Position numbers and translations under genes: made by a program. DNA of 39,329 nucleotides, from the NCBI GenBank assembly GCA_965544035.1, contig CBEULR010000019.1:1-39329 (forward strand), read 5' to 3'. Source of the DNA: CBEULR01 sp965544035. GTDB taxonomy: Bacteria; Bacillota; Desulfotomaculia; Desulfotomaculales; Desulforudaceae. This document shows, piece after piece, positions 21,990 to 30,371 of this stretch (positions are counted from its first letter, which is position 1; each line of letters begins with the position of its first letter). Under the pieces are notes generated by a model that saw nothing but the letters and a program-made list of their open reading frames with translations, did no database searches and was not told where the DNA came from.

Positions 21990-22709
21990 ATGAGTTCGAT
22001 AGTGAGTAAGATTAAGTTTGACGAAAAGGGACTGGTGCCTGCGATCGTCCAGGACGTCCGCACCGGGCAGGTACTGATGCTGGCTTATATGAATGCCGAG
22101 TCTTTGGAAAAGACATTGTCCAGCGGGGAGACCTGGTTTTGGAGCCGCAGCCGGCAGAAGCTGTGGCACAAGGGTGAGACGTCGGGCCATACGCAGAAGG
22201 TGGACGAAATTCTTTTCGACTGTGACGCGGACGCTCTGCTGGTCCGGGTGGAGCAGACCAATGCCTGCTGTCACGAGGGATACTATAGTTGTTTCCATTA
22301 TAAGATGAGCCCGCAGGGTGTGGCCATTGTCGGCGACCTGGCCTTCGATCCGAATCAGGTATACGGAAAACTGGCTCGGAGAGAAGCGGCTGCGACCGAG
22401 CAGCCGGTTGTGTGCGAACGCTGTGAGCCGTGCGAGGTGTTGTCGGAGTTGTTCCAGGTGATCCAGATGCGGAAGCAGTTGCGTCCGCCCGGGGCCTACA
22501 CCAGCTACCTGTTTGACAAGGGAATCGACAAGATTCTGAAGAAGATCGGCGAGGAAACGGCCGAAGTGATCGTCGGTGCCAAAAACAATAACCGCAGCGA
22601 GATCGTGTTTGAGGTTTCCGACCTGATTTACCATCTGCTGGTGATGCTGGCCGAGAAGAATATCGATCTGCGGGAAGTGCTGGATGAACTGGAGAGCCGA
22701 CGGAAATAG
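21990..22709 (+). CDS. hisIE: Bifunctional phosphoribosyl-AMP cyclohydrolase / phosphoribosyl-ATP pyrophosphatase
   Basis: 239 residues, a fused HisI-HisE. Residues of about 1-120 are the cyclohydrolase (MLAYMNAESLEKTL, WFWSRSRQKLWHKGETSG, zinc ligands in DCDADALL and NACCHEG). Residues of about 150-239 are the pyrophosphohydrolase (GIDKILKKIGEETAEV, EVSDLIYHLLVML). The linker contains a Cys cluster (CERCEPC), possibly an added metal site. ATG 21990 follows GGGAGGTAGG. An 81-base gap after hisF; it is the last his gene here. Confidence 0.95.
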   Translation: MSSIVSKIKFDEKGLVPAIVQDVRTGQVLMLAYMNAESLEKTLSSGETWFWSRSRQKLWHKGETSGHTQKVDEILFDCDADALLVRVEQTNACCHEGYYSCFHYKMSPQGVAIVGDLAFDPNQVYGKLARREAAATEQPVVCERCEPCEVLSELFQVIQMRKQLRPPGAYTSYLFDKGIDKILKKIGEETAEVIVGAKNNNRSEIVFEVSDLIYHLLVMLAEKNIDLREVLDELESRRK

Positions 22710-22751
22710 CGTTTTTACCGATAAGTCATTTTCGATTAAGCGGAGGAGAAT

Positions 22752-24875
22752 ATGCGTTTTGCCGAGGAGTTGAACCCGGCTCAAGCTGAAGCGGTGCGGC
22801 ATGGTGCCGGGCCGCTGCTGGTTTTGGCCGGTGCGGGCAGCGGAAAAACCCGGGTCCTGACTTACCGTGTTGCCCACCTTATTGACACCGGTGTCGATCC
22901 GCGGTCCATTCTGGCCATCACCTTCACTAATAAGGCGGCGCGCGAGATGCGGGACCGCATCAGCCGGTTGGCCGCGCAGGCTGCGCCAAGCCTGTGGGTC
23001 GCGACTTTCCATGCGACCTGCCTGCGAATTCTGCGACGGAATATCGACCGTCTCGGCTATAACCGGAGTTTTGTGATTTACGACGAGGGTGACCAGCAGA
23101 CAGTCGTCAAACAGTGCGTGAAGGACCTCTATCTCGACCCTAAGAAGTATCCACCGAGCACTTTTCTCGCGGTTATTTCCCAGCAGAAGAACCGGTTGGT
23201 TACACCGGAGCAATACAGCCGGGGGGCGGACGGCTTCTTTGAAGAGAAGGTGGCCGGGGTTTACCGTGCCTACCAGGAGACGCTGGAAAGCAACAATGCG
23301 CTGGATTTTGACGATCTGCTGATGCTTACCGTCCGTCTTTTCGAGGAGCATCCGGAGGTGCTGGACTACTACCGTACACGTTTTCAGCACCTTCTGGTGG
23401 ATGAGTACCAGGATACCAACCACGTACAATACGTGCTGATTAATATGCTGGCGGCCGTGCACCGCAACCTGACCGTGGTCGGGGATCCCGATCAGGGGAT
23501 ATACGGGTGGCGCGGGGCGGACATCAACAACATTTTGAACTTTGAGAGAGACTACCCGGACGCGCGGGTAATCAAGCTGGAGCAGAACTACCGCTCGACC
23601 GGCACCATCCTCGATGCCGCCAACAGCATCATCCGCCATAATTTGGGGCGCAAGGAAAAGAACCTGGTGAGCACCAAGGGCGCCGGGGTGCCGATTACCC
23701 TGTTCCGGGGGGCGGATGAGGTTATGGAAGCGCAGTTTGTGGCCGACCAGATCGCGCGCATCCATGCGGACACCGGCCGCTCATACCGGGATTTTGCCGT
23801 CCTCTACCGGACGAACGCGCAGTCGCGCGCCATTGAAGAAGTGCTGCTGCGCAACGGAATTCCGTACACGATTGTGGGCGGCACCCGATTTTATGAGCGC
23901 CGGGAAATCAAGGACGTCATGGCCTACCTGCGGGTGATTGTGAACCCTGCGGATGCGGTGAGCCTGCAGCGGATTATCAACACCCCGCGTCGGGGGATCG
24001 GAAAGGCTTCGCTGCAGCGGTTTTACACCTTTGCGCAGGAACAGCGGCTCACGCCGGTGGAGGCACTCATGCGGGCGGAAGAAATTGACCTGCTTTCACC
24101 GAAGGCACGCCGCGCGATGATAGGCCTGGGCGAGCTGTTTGCGCGGTGGCGGGAACACGAGGGCACGGTTACCGCTCTGGTGCGCGATGTCCTGGAATCG
24201 ACCGGCTACCGAGCGGAACTGCTGGCGGAGAAGACGGTGGAGGCCGAAACCCGTCTGGAGAACCTGGACGAGTTTCTCTCGGTGACACGCGAATTCGATG
24301 GTGGCACCGGCGGCACGTTGGACGAGTTTTTGGGCGAAATCGCGCTGTTCACCGATCTGGACAGTGTTGACGAGCGGGCCGAACAGGTTACGCTGATGAC
24401 CCTGCACAGCGCCAAGGGGCTGGAGTTTCCCGTCGTCTTCCTGGTTGGCCTGGAAGAAGGGGTATTTCCACACGCGCGGGCCTTTTCGGATCCCGCGGAA
24501 CTGGAAGAAGAGCGCCGGCTTTGTTATGTGGGCGTGACCAGGGCCGAGGAGCAGCTCTTTCTGGTCCACTGTTCAAGACGAACGCTTTATGGAAATACTG
24601 TGTATAATCCGCCTTCGCGCTTCTTGGCCGAAATCCCGGAGGATTTGATCGAAAACCGGATTCCGGGAAGAAACACCGGGCCGAAGGCGGCTGTTCCCGC
24701 TGCCACGGGGGATTTCAGTCCAGGCGAAAAGGTTTGGCACCGCAAGTGGGGCGAGGGCACGGTGATCAACCTCGAGGGCGAGGGAGACGAGGCCCGCATC
24801 AACATCGCCTTTCCGGGGAAAGGGATCAAAACCCTGCTCCTGATGTACGCGCCACTGGAAAAGAGCAGTCACTGA
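22752..24875 (+). CDS. pcrA: ATP-dependent DNA helicase PcrA (UvrD family)
   Basis: 707-residue superfamily 1A 3'-5' helicase for DNA repair and clearing of replication blocks. Walker A is AGAGSGKTRVL, Walker B LLVDEYQDTN, motif III GDPDQGIYGWRGAD, motif IV EQNYRST, motif V TLHSAKGLEF, motif VI YVGVTRAEEQLF. The C-terminal Tudor-like RNA-polymerase-binding segment is present (GEKVWHRKWGEGTVINL). ATG 22752 has CGGAGGAG upstream. It heads a pcrA-amj-ligA run; pcrA-ligA adjacency is common in Firmicutes. Confidence 0.96.
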   Translation: MRFAEELNPAQAEAVRHGAGPLLVLAGAGSGKTRVLTYRVAHLIDTGVDPRSILAITFTNKAAREMRDRISRLAAQAAPSLWVATFHATCLRILRRNIDRLGYNRSFVIYDEGDQQTVVKQCVKDLYLDPKKYPPSTFLAVISQQKNRLVTPEQYSRGADGFFEEKVAGVYRAYQETLESNNALDFDDLLMLTVRLFEEHPEVLDYYRTRFQHLLVDEYQDTNHVQYVLINMLAAVHRNLTVVGDPDQGIYGWRGADINNILNFERDYPDARVIKLEQNYRSTGTILDAANSIIRHNLGRKEKNLVSTKGAGVPITLFRGADEVMEAQFVADQIARIHADTGRSYRDFAVLYRTNAQSRAIEEVLLRNGIPYTIVGGTRFYERREIKDVMAYLRVIVNPADAVSLQRIINTPRRGIGKASLQRFYTFAQEQRLTPVEALMRAEEIDLLSPKARRAMIGLGELFARWREHEGTVTALVRDVLESTGYRAELLAEKTVEAETRLENLDEFLSVTREFDGGTGGTLDEFLGEIALFTDLDSVDERAEQVTLMTLHSAKGLEFPVVFLVGLEEGVFPHARAFSDPAELEEERRLCYVGVTRAEEQLFLVHCSRRTLYGNTVYNPPSRFLAEIPEDLIENRIPGRNTGPKAAVPAATGDFSPGEKVWHRKWGEGTVINLEGEGDEARINIAFPGKGIKTLLLMYAPLEKSSH

Positions 24876-24916
24876 CTACTTGAAGAGGAGTTCGTCTCCT
24901 TTTCGGTGGAGGTTAC

Positions 24917-25789
24917 ATGACCCGCTTGTTGATTGTGATCGGGCTGACCGGCCTGATCCACCTGATTAATACCCTGGTTTACAGTGTGCGGCTTTCGGGT
25001 GTGCGTACACAGCGGCTGGCCACGGCCATTTCACTGTTTAATATTATTTTTCTGGTCTCAAGCACTGCAAATATGCTCCAGGCGCCGCTGCTGTCGGCCA
25101 TCGTCGAGCGGGCGATAAATTCCGCCTTGGGCGGTGTCGCCGTACCCGGCCGGCTGAACGACTTTGTGGATACACCCGCCTATCAGACCCAGCTTAATCT
25201 GCTTGCCGACGATATCCGGCTGGTTATTCTTGCGGCCACGGCGGGCACCATTATCGGCGGGCTGCTGATCCCAAGCTTTGTACGGATTTTTTCGCGCCTG
25301 ATATTGATCTTTGACGAGATCGGATCGGTGCCGCGCCTGGTGATGATGATTCTAATTTCGCCAAAGCGGATCAGGCGGGCGTTACAGTACGTGCGTGTGC
25401 CCAGGGCGTCCGATATCCGGCGTACGGCACGGGAAAAGACCGGGCTCCCCGCCGGGTTTCTGCTGTTCAACGTTATCGTTACCGGGATTTACACCACCGG
25501 CGTGCTATCCGCCCTGTACGCGGGGGCGCTGTTCCCGGACTACCGTTCGACGGCCGTTCTGCTTTCGGCGATCGTGAACGGCGTGGCTACCGTCCTGCTG
25601 GCCACCATCGTCGACCCGACGGCAGCGCGAATTACTGATCAGGCGATCCGGGGGGTGCGCCCGGAACGGGATGTGCAGATGATGGTTTTCTGGCTGACGG
25701 TGAGCCGGGTGGCGGGCACTTTGCTGGCCCAACTGCTGTTCGTGCCCTCGGCGCTGATTATCCGCTATGCCGCACAGTTAATAGTGTAG
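24917..25789 (+). CDS. amj: Lipid II flippase, Amj family
   Basis: 290 residues, six to eight membrane segments, resembling the DUF2837/YdaH family of B. subtilis, in which Amj is an alternative lipid II flippase to MurJ. The N-terminal segment LIHLINTLVYSVRLSGVRTQ and LFNIIFLVSSTANMLQAPLL match my memory of the family. ATG 24917 has GTGGAGG upstream. It sits between pcrA and ligA, a place that says little of its function. The family assignment is by recall without a search. Confidence 0.75.
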   Translation: MTRLLIVIGLTGLIHLINTLVYSVRLSGVRTQRLATAISLFNIIFLVSSTANMLQAPLLSAIVERAINSALGGVAVPGRLNDFVDTPAYQTQLNLLADDIRLVILAATAGTIIGGLLIPSFVRIFSRLILIFDEIGSVPRLVMMILISPKRIRRALQYVRVPRASDIRRTAREKTGLPAGFLLFNVIVTGIYTTGVLSALYAGALFPDYRSTAVLLSAIVNGVATVLLATIVDPTAARITDQAIRGVRPERDVQMMVFWLTVSRVAGTLLAQLLFVPSALIIRYAAQLIV

Positions 25790-25815
25790 TTGGTCGTTGG
25801 TTGTTAGTAGCCGAT
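25790..25815. repeat. Degenerate copy of the GTTAGTAG intergenic repeat
   Basis: CGTTGG-TT-GTTAGTAG at about 25795-25810 matches CGTTGG-AC-GTTAGTAG at 39264-39279, just inside the right terminal repeat. It lies between amj and ligA and is a partial copy of the dispersed family also seen at 3605-3700. Confidence 0.45.
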
Positions 25816-25872
25816 AGGATCTGGCGAGATTATTGAAGTTTTGAAGTCTGTCCCTCCGGAGGAGGATGCGAG

Positions 25873-27885
25873 ATGACAGATATCAGGGCGCGTGCAGAGG
25901 AACTGCGCCGGCAGATCAATCACCACAATTACCGCTATCACGTGCTGGATGATCCGGTCATCACCGATGCCGAGTTCGACGCACTGATGCGCGAACTGAT
26001 TGAGCTTGAGGAGAAACATCCGGAGCTACGCACGCCGGACTCACCCACCCAAAGAATCGGCGGGGCGCCGCGCGAGGGCTTTGTGACCGTCAGACACCGC
26101 CGCCCGATGATCAGCCTGGCGAATGCTTTTAGTGAACAGGAGCTTCGCGATTTCGACCGCCGGGTGCGTTCAGCCCTGCCGGGTGAACAGGTGGCCTATG
26201 TCGTCGAGCCGAAAATCGACGGTTTGGCTGTTTCCCTGATCTATGAGAACGGCGTCCTCATTCAGGGAGCGACCCGCGGCGACGGCGAGACAGGTGAGGA
26301 CATCACTCCGAACCTGAAAACGGTGAAAAGCATTCCTCTGCGTTTGGAGCAGCGTCTTCCGGGGGTTTTTGAGGTGCGCGGCGAGGTGTACATGCCCAAG
26401 GCTTCTTTCGCCCGCCTGAATGAGGAACGCGAAGAGGCCGGTCTGCCGCTGTTCGCCAACCCGCGCAATGCGGCCGCCGGTTCGGTGCGCCAGCTTGATC
26501 CCGCCGTCACGGCCAAGCGCAACCTGGCCCTCTTTGCCTACTCTGTCGGCTTTGCCGATCACATTACGGTCAAGACTCATTACGAACTGCTGGAACTCTT
26601 GAAGGAGTGCGGTTTTCGGGTCAACGAGCATATCAAGGTCTTCTGGTCGATCGAACCGGTGATTGAATACTGTCTGGGCTGGCAGGAGCGGCGCTTCGAT
26701 TTGCCCTATATGATCGACGGCATGGTGATCAAAGTGAACTACTTGCACCAGCAGGAGCGCCTGGGCGCTACGCTGAAGAGCCCGCGGTGGGCGATTGCAT
26801 TTAAGTTTGCTCCGGAGGAGGCGGAGACCACGGTAGAGGATATCATGATCACCGTGGGACGGACCGGGGTGCTCACTCCGACGGCCGTACTCACCCCCGT
26901 GCGTGTAGCCGGGACGACGGTCAGCCGTGCCGGACTGCACAACGAAGACATTATTCGCGAAAAGGATGTGCGGATCGGCGACCGCGTAGTCATCCATAAG
27001 GCCGGGGACATCATTCCGGAGATCGTTCGTGTATTACCGGAGGCACGTTCAGGTTCGGAAAGAGAGTTCCAAATGCCGCGCCATTGTCCGTCCTGCGGGT
27101 CGGAAGTAGTCAGACCGCCGGGTGAAGTGGCGCGGCGGTGCATGAACATCGCCTGTCCGGCCCGCCTGCGGGAAAGCTTGATTCACTTTGTCTCGCGCGG
27201 GGCGATGGACATAGTGGGCGTCGGCCCCTCGCTGATCGACCAGCTCTTAATGAGGAATATGGTGCGCGATGCCGCTGATCTTTATTCCCTAACCTACGAA
27301 GACCTGCTGGCTCTGGACAGGATCGGCCCGAAATCGGCGCAGAATATTGTTGACGCGATCGCAAAAAGCAAAGAAAACCCGCTGCACCGACTGATCTACG
27401 GCCTGGGCATCCGCCACGTCGGGGAAAGGGCGGCCAGGCTTCTGGCGGCGCACTTCGGTTCCCTAAAACGCTTGGGAGACGCCGAACAGGATGAGCTCAG
27501 CGCAATCAGTGAAATCGGTCCGGCGATTGCGGCCAGCATCAAGGAGTTCTTTGACCGGGAGCAGAACCGACAGGTCATTGCCAAACTGGAAAAAGCCGGC
27601 GTCCGGACCAGGGAGGATTTGGCGGACACCGGAACCCGTCCGCTGCAAGGAAAGGTTTTTGTTCTGACCGGGACTTTGGATTCATTGACCCGGCAACAGG
27701 CCAAGACACTCATCGAGGATCTGGGCGGGAGGGTTTCCTCGTCGGTCAGCGGCAAAACCGATTATGTAGTGGTTGGCAGGGAACCAGGCTCAAAATTCCA
27801 GAAAGCGCAGAAGCTAGGAGTAACTATTTTCCATGAGGAAGACTTCAGGGACCTCATCCGTAGCTTGACTGGATCAGAGCCGTAG
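25873..27885 (+). CDS. ligA: NAD-dependent DNA ligase
   Basis: 670 residues, full length. Domain Ia begins with the NMN-binding N-terminal YRYHVLDDPVITDAEFD. The adenylation domain carries the nucleophile Lys in EPKIDGLAVSL. The OB fold has GRTGVLTPTAVL, and the zinc finger has CPSCGS and CMNIACPA. The helix-hairpin-helix region follows, and a C-terminal BRCT domain ends it (VLTGTLDSLTRQQAK, GGRVSSSVSGKTDYVV). ATG 25873 follows GGAGGAGG. Essential for Okazaki fragment joining. Confidence 0.97.
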   Translation: MTDIRARAEELRRQINHHNYRYHVLDDPVITDAEFDALMRELIELEEKHPELRTPDSPTQRIGGAPREGFVTVRHRRPMISLANAFSEQELRDFDRRVRSALPGEQVAYVVEPKIDGLAVSLIYENGVLIQGATRGDGETGEDITPNLKTVKSIPLRLEQRLPGVFEVRGEVYMPKASFARLNEEREEAGLPLFANPRNAAAGSVRQLDPAVTAKRNLALFAYSVGFADHITVKTHYELLELLKECGFRVNEHIKVFWSIEPVIEYCLGWQERRFDLPYMIDGMVIKVNYLHQQERLGATLKSPRWAIAFKFAPEEAETTVEDIMITVGRTGVLTPTAVLTPVRVAGTTVSRAGLHNEDIIREKDVRIGDRVVIHKAGDIIPEIVRVLPEARSGSEREFQMPRHCPSCGSEVVRPPGEVARRCMNIACPARLRESLIHFVSRGAMDIVGVGPSLIDQLLMRNMVRDAADLYSLTYEDLLALDRIGPKSAQNIVDAIAKSKENPLHRLIYGLGIRHVGERAARLLAAHFGSLKRLGDAEQDELSAISEIGPAIAASIKEFFDREQNRQVIAKLEKAGVRTREDLADTGTRPLQGKVFVLTGTLDSLTRQQAKTLIEDLGGRVSSSVSGKTDYVVVGREPGSKFQKAQKLGVTIFHEEDFRDLIRSLTGSEP

Positions 27886-27909
27886 GTAGCAACTCTAAGA
27901 GTTTTTACC
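27885..27909 (+). terminator. Possible weak terminator after ligA
   Basis: GGTA..AACTC-TAA-GAGTT..TACC forms a small hairpin, and GAGTT runs into five Ts. It is short and overlaps the ligA stop, so it may be only partly effective. Confidence 0.4.
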
Positions 27910-27964
27910 TGACATAAATGAATCATGCCCGGGGCACTCTGAGTTCATAAAGGGGGGAGAGAGA

Positions 27965-29311
27965 GTGCCTCGGTCAGAAAGATATAGCATTAGGCCTTTG
28001 GGAGCTATTTTTTTTGCCATTTTGCTCATTTTTGCTTGTATTTGCCCGATTTCGCGTTCTATTTATAACCTCCAGCCGGACCAGCTGGCCCAGGTGGGCG
28101 AATCACTCACGCTGTTTTCCGATGTTCCGCCCCGCGTACTCAAAAGCCTCATTATTCAGGCCGACCGGCCCAACGTTCTCAAGACGGACGGCCCCGAGCA
28201 GGCGCCCATCGTGCAGTCCAGCGGTCGGTTCAACGTCAGTGTCAAGCTTTTCGGGGTCATCCCGCTGCGGCACGTCAGTGTAAACGCCGTCCCCGGGATC
28301 AAGGTCATCCCCGGCGGACAGTCGATCGGAATAATGCTGCACAGTGCGGGAGTCCTGGTGATCGGTGAAGCCCCGGTCTACGACGAGTCCGGAAACGAGT
28401 GCAGCCCGGCTCGCAGTGCCGGTATTCAGCCCGGTGACCTGATCACTGCGATCAACGGCAAGAGTGTCAGCAGTGAAGCCGATGTCAGGGAGTCTATCGA
28501 ACGGATCGGACGGGCGAAAAAAACGGCAACCATTACTGTTAAGCGTAACGAACAGACCATTAAGACCAGATTGAATCCTGTGTATTGTCCGGAAAGCGGG
28601 CGCTACCGGATCGGGATCTTGATCCGCGACAGTGCGGCCGGTGTGGGCACACTGACCTTCTACGATCCGGAATCCCACTCTTTTGGCGCGCTCGGACACA
28701 CCATCGTCGACAGTCGGACGATGAAGCCGATCGAGCTGGCCGAAGGGAAGATAGTCCAGGCCGATGTGCTTGGAATCCGGCCCGGTAAACGCGGACAGCC
28801 GGGCGAAAAACTGGGCAGCTTTACCACGGGGAGCTCCTTGGCCGGTGATATCGTCAAAAACACCACATACGGCATTTTCGGTTCGATGGAAAAGCCGCTC
28901 GACAACCCGCTGTACCCGGAACCGATTCCGGTGGGACTGCTGAATCAGACCCGAACCGGACCGGCCAAAATGCTGACCGTGCTGGACGGACATAAAATCG
29001 AAAGTTTCAATCTGATGATCGAAAAGATTCGCCCCGAATCGGTACACGACGGCAAAGGCTTGGTTATCCGTATTGTTGACCAAAAACTGCTCGACAAATC
29101 TGGTGGAATTATCCAGGGAATGAGTGGCAGCCCGATAATTCAGAACGGACGCATCGTCGGCGCGGTAACGCACGTGTTTGTGAACAATCCGGCCCGTGGT
29201 TACGGCGTTCCGGCCGAATGGATGCTTCGGGAATGCGGCCTGTTAACCGATGCGGACTCGCCGGAGAAGGTGATCGGCTTCCAGAGGCCAAATTGTCGAA
29301 ATGCGGCTTAA
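27965..29311 (+). CDS. spoIVB: SpoIVB sporulation peptidase (S55)
   Basis: 448 residues. In the forespore SpoIVB is secreted into the intermembrane space, where it cleaves SpoIVFA to trigger sigma-K activation. An N-terminal membrane anchor (ALGAIFF-type hydrophobic stretch, about residues 14-30) is followed by a PDZ domain (SAGIQPGDLITAINGKSV) and the S55 protease domain with catalytic His in ALGHTIVD and Ser in GMSGSPIIQNGRIVGA. GTG 27965 has GGGGGGAGAG upstream. It directly precedes spo0A, as in B. subtilis. Confidence 0.95.
   Translation: MPRSERYSIRPLGAIFFAILLIFACICPISRSIYNLQPDQLAQVGESLTLFSDVPPRVLKSLIIQADRPNVLKTDGPEQAPIVQSSGRFNVSVKLFGVIPLRHVSVNAVPGIKVIPGGQSIGIMLHSAGVLVIGEAPVYDESGNECSPARSAGIQPGDLITAINGKSVSSEADVRESIERIGRAKKTATITVKRNEQTIKTRLNPVYCPESGRYRIGILIRDSAAGVGTLTFYDPESHSFGALGHTIVDSRTMKPIELAEGKIVQADVLGIRPGKRGQPGEKLGSFTTGSSLAGDIVKNTTYGIFGSMEKPLDNPLYPEPIPVGLLNQTRTGPAKMLTVLDGHKIESFNLMIEKIRPESVHDGKGLVIRIVDQKLLDKSGGIIQGMSGSPIIQNGRIVGAVTHVFVNNPARGYGVPAEWMLRECGLLTDADSPEKVIGFQRPNCRNAA
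29294..29300 (+). promoter_or_regulatory. 0A box (Spo0A binding site)
   Basis: TGTCGAA is an exact match to the Spo0A box core (TGNCGAA). It lies in the last codons of spoIVB, 70-76 bases before the sigma-H-like -35 element of spo0A. A second near match (CGTCGAA, 29389-29395) overlaps the -10. Both fit Spo0A autoregulation as known in B. subtilis. Confidence 0.5.
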
Positions 29312-29369
29312 TTTCGCCAATTTAGGTACAATTTTAGTATAATTGCGGGTCATAAAAATTCTCCGTCCT

Positions 29370-29396
29370 GCAGGAAATCATTCCCTCCCGTCGAAC
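29370..29396 (+). promoter_or_regulatory. Sigma-H-type promoter of spo0A
   Basis: GCAGGAAAT (29370-29378) fits the sigma-H -35 consensus RnAGGAWWW at every position. After 11 bases comes GTCGAAC (29390-29396), one base off RnnGAAT. It is 48 bases before ATG 29445. A TATAAT at 29337-29342 could serve as a vegetative -10. B. subtilis spo0A also has separate sigma-A and sigma-H promoters. Confidence 0.6.
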
Positions 29397-29444
29397 CTGA
29401 AAATATGGGGAGTCCGAAATAGAATTGGGGGGCGAGAGAATTAC

Positions 29445-30218
29445 ATGCCTAGAGAAGAAATCAGATTAGTGATAGCCGATGACAACAGGGAGTTCTGCGA
29501 AACACTTAAAGATTTTTTCGAGAGTCAGGACGATTTCAACCTGGTCGGTGTAGCCTTTAATGGTCTGGAGACAATCGATCTAATAGAACAGGCGCGTCCT
29601 GACGTGGTTGTTCTGGATGTAATAATGCCCCATCTGGATGGGATCGGGGTGCTCGAAAAAATCGCTTCCGGATACGTCAGCCATCGGCCCAAGATAATTC
29701 TGCTGACCGCGTTCGGCCAGCAAAACATGACGCAGCGTGCCGTGGAACTGGGAGCCGATTACTATATACTAAAACCCTTTGATTTTTCGGTTTTGGCTAC
29801 AAGGGTACGGCAGCTCGCCGACGGCGTCAGTGTCACACCATATGTCGCCGCAGTCAAGGAAAAGAATCTGGATGTGGCCGTAACCAACATCATTCACGAG
29901 ATGGGAGTTCCCGCACATATCAAAGGATATCACTACCTGCGTGATGCGATTCTGATGGTTATTGAAGAGATTAATCTATTGGGTGCGGTAACCAAAGAGC
30001 TGTATCCAATGATCGCTCAAAAGTACCATACCACGCCGAGCAGAGTGGAACGGGCCATCAGACATGCAATCGAGCTGGCCTGGGACCGGGGGAACGTGGA
30101 AATGATGAACAAGTTCTTCGGGTATACTATCAATCTGGAAAGAGGCAAACCAACCAACTCGGAGTTTATTGCGATGATTGCGGATAAGCTTCGGATTGAA
30201 ACCAACAAGGTCAGCTGA
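29445..30218 (+). CDS. spo0A: Sporulation master response regulator Spo0A
   Basis: 257 residues. The receiver domain shows the acidic pocket (IADDNREF), the phospho-acceptor Asp in VVVLDVIMPHLDG, Thr in LLTAFGQ and Lys in YILKPFD. The C-terminal DNA-binding domain has the recognition region MYPMIAQKYHTTPSRVERAIRHAIE-like stretch (about residues 190-215) and a sigma-interaction region. ATG 29445 was chosen because the receiver domain starts there and GGGGCGAGAG lies upstream; it also follows the sigma-H-like promoter. It defines the organism as a spore-former. Confidence 0.97.
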   Translation: MPREEIRLVIADDNREFCETLKDFFESQDDFNLVGVAFNGLETIDLIEQARPDVVVLDVIMPHLDGIGVLEKIASGYVSHRPKIILLTAFGQQNMTQRAVELGADYYILKPFDFSVLATRVRQLADGVSVTPYVAAVKEKNLDVAVTNIIHEMGVPAHIKGYHYLRDAILMVIEEINLLGAVTKELYPMIAQKYHTTPSRVERAIRHAIELAWDRGNVEMMNKFFGYTINLERGKPTNSEFIAMIADKLRIETNKVS

Positions 30219-30240
30219 CCGATTCAAAATGGAGACAGGA

Positions 30241-30276
30241 AACCCGGCACATCATCAATGATGCCGGGTTTTTTAT
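30241..30276 (+). terminator. Rho-independent terminator after spo0A
   Basis: AACCCGGCA...ATCAT pairs with ATGATGCCGGGTT around a short loop, followed by a run of six Ts at 30270-30274 and on. It ends the spoIVB-spo0A region. Confidence 0.92.
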
Positions 30277-30308
30277 AGTTTAGCATATGATGTGCATCAG
30301 GACCATTA

Positions 30309-30337
30309 TTGCCCATTAAGTTTAAACATACTATACT
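30309..30337 (+). promoter_or_regulatory. Promoter of the steA-like operon
   Basis: TTGCCC (30309-30314), a 17-base spacer and TATACT (30332-30337), 35 bases before ATG 30372. It follows directly after the spo0A terminator. Confidence 0.6.
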
Positions 30338-30371
30338 CTATAAAGGTGTGTATGTTGTGTGGGAAGGTTCT

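Noticed and set aside
21102..23765. An 887-codon open frame on the minus strand opposite hisF, hisIE and pcrA
   Set aside because: It is a shadow of three well-conserved plus-strand genes in GC-rich DNA, with no family motifs or SD.
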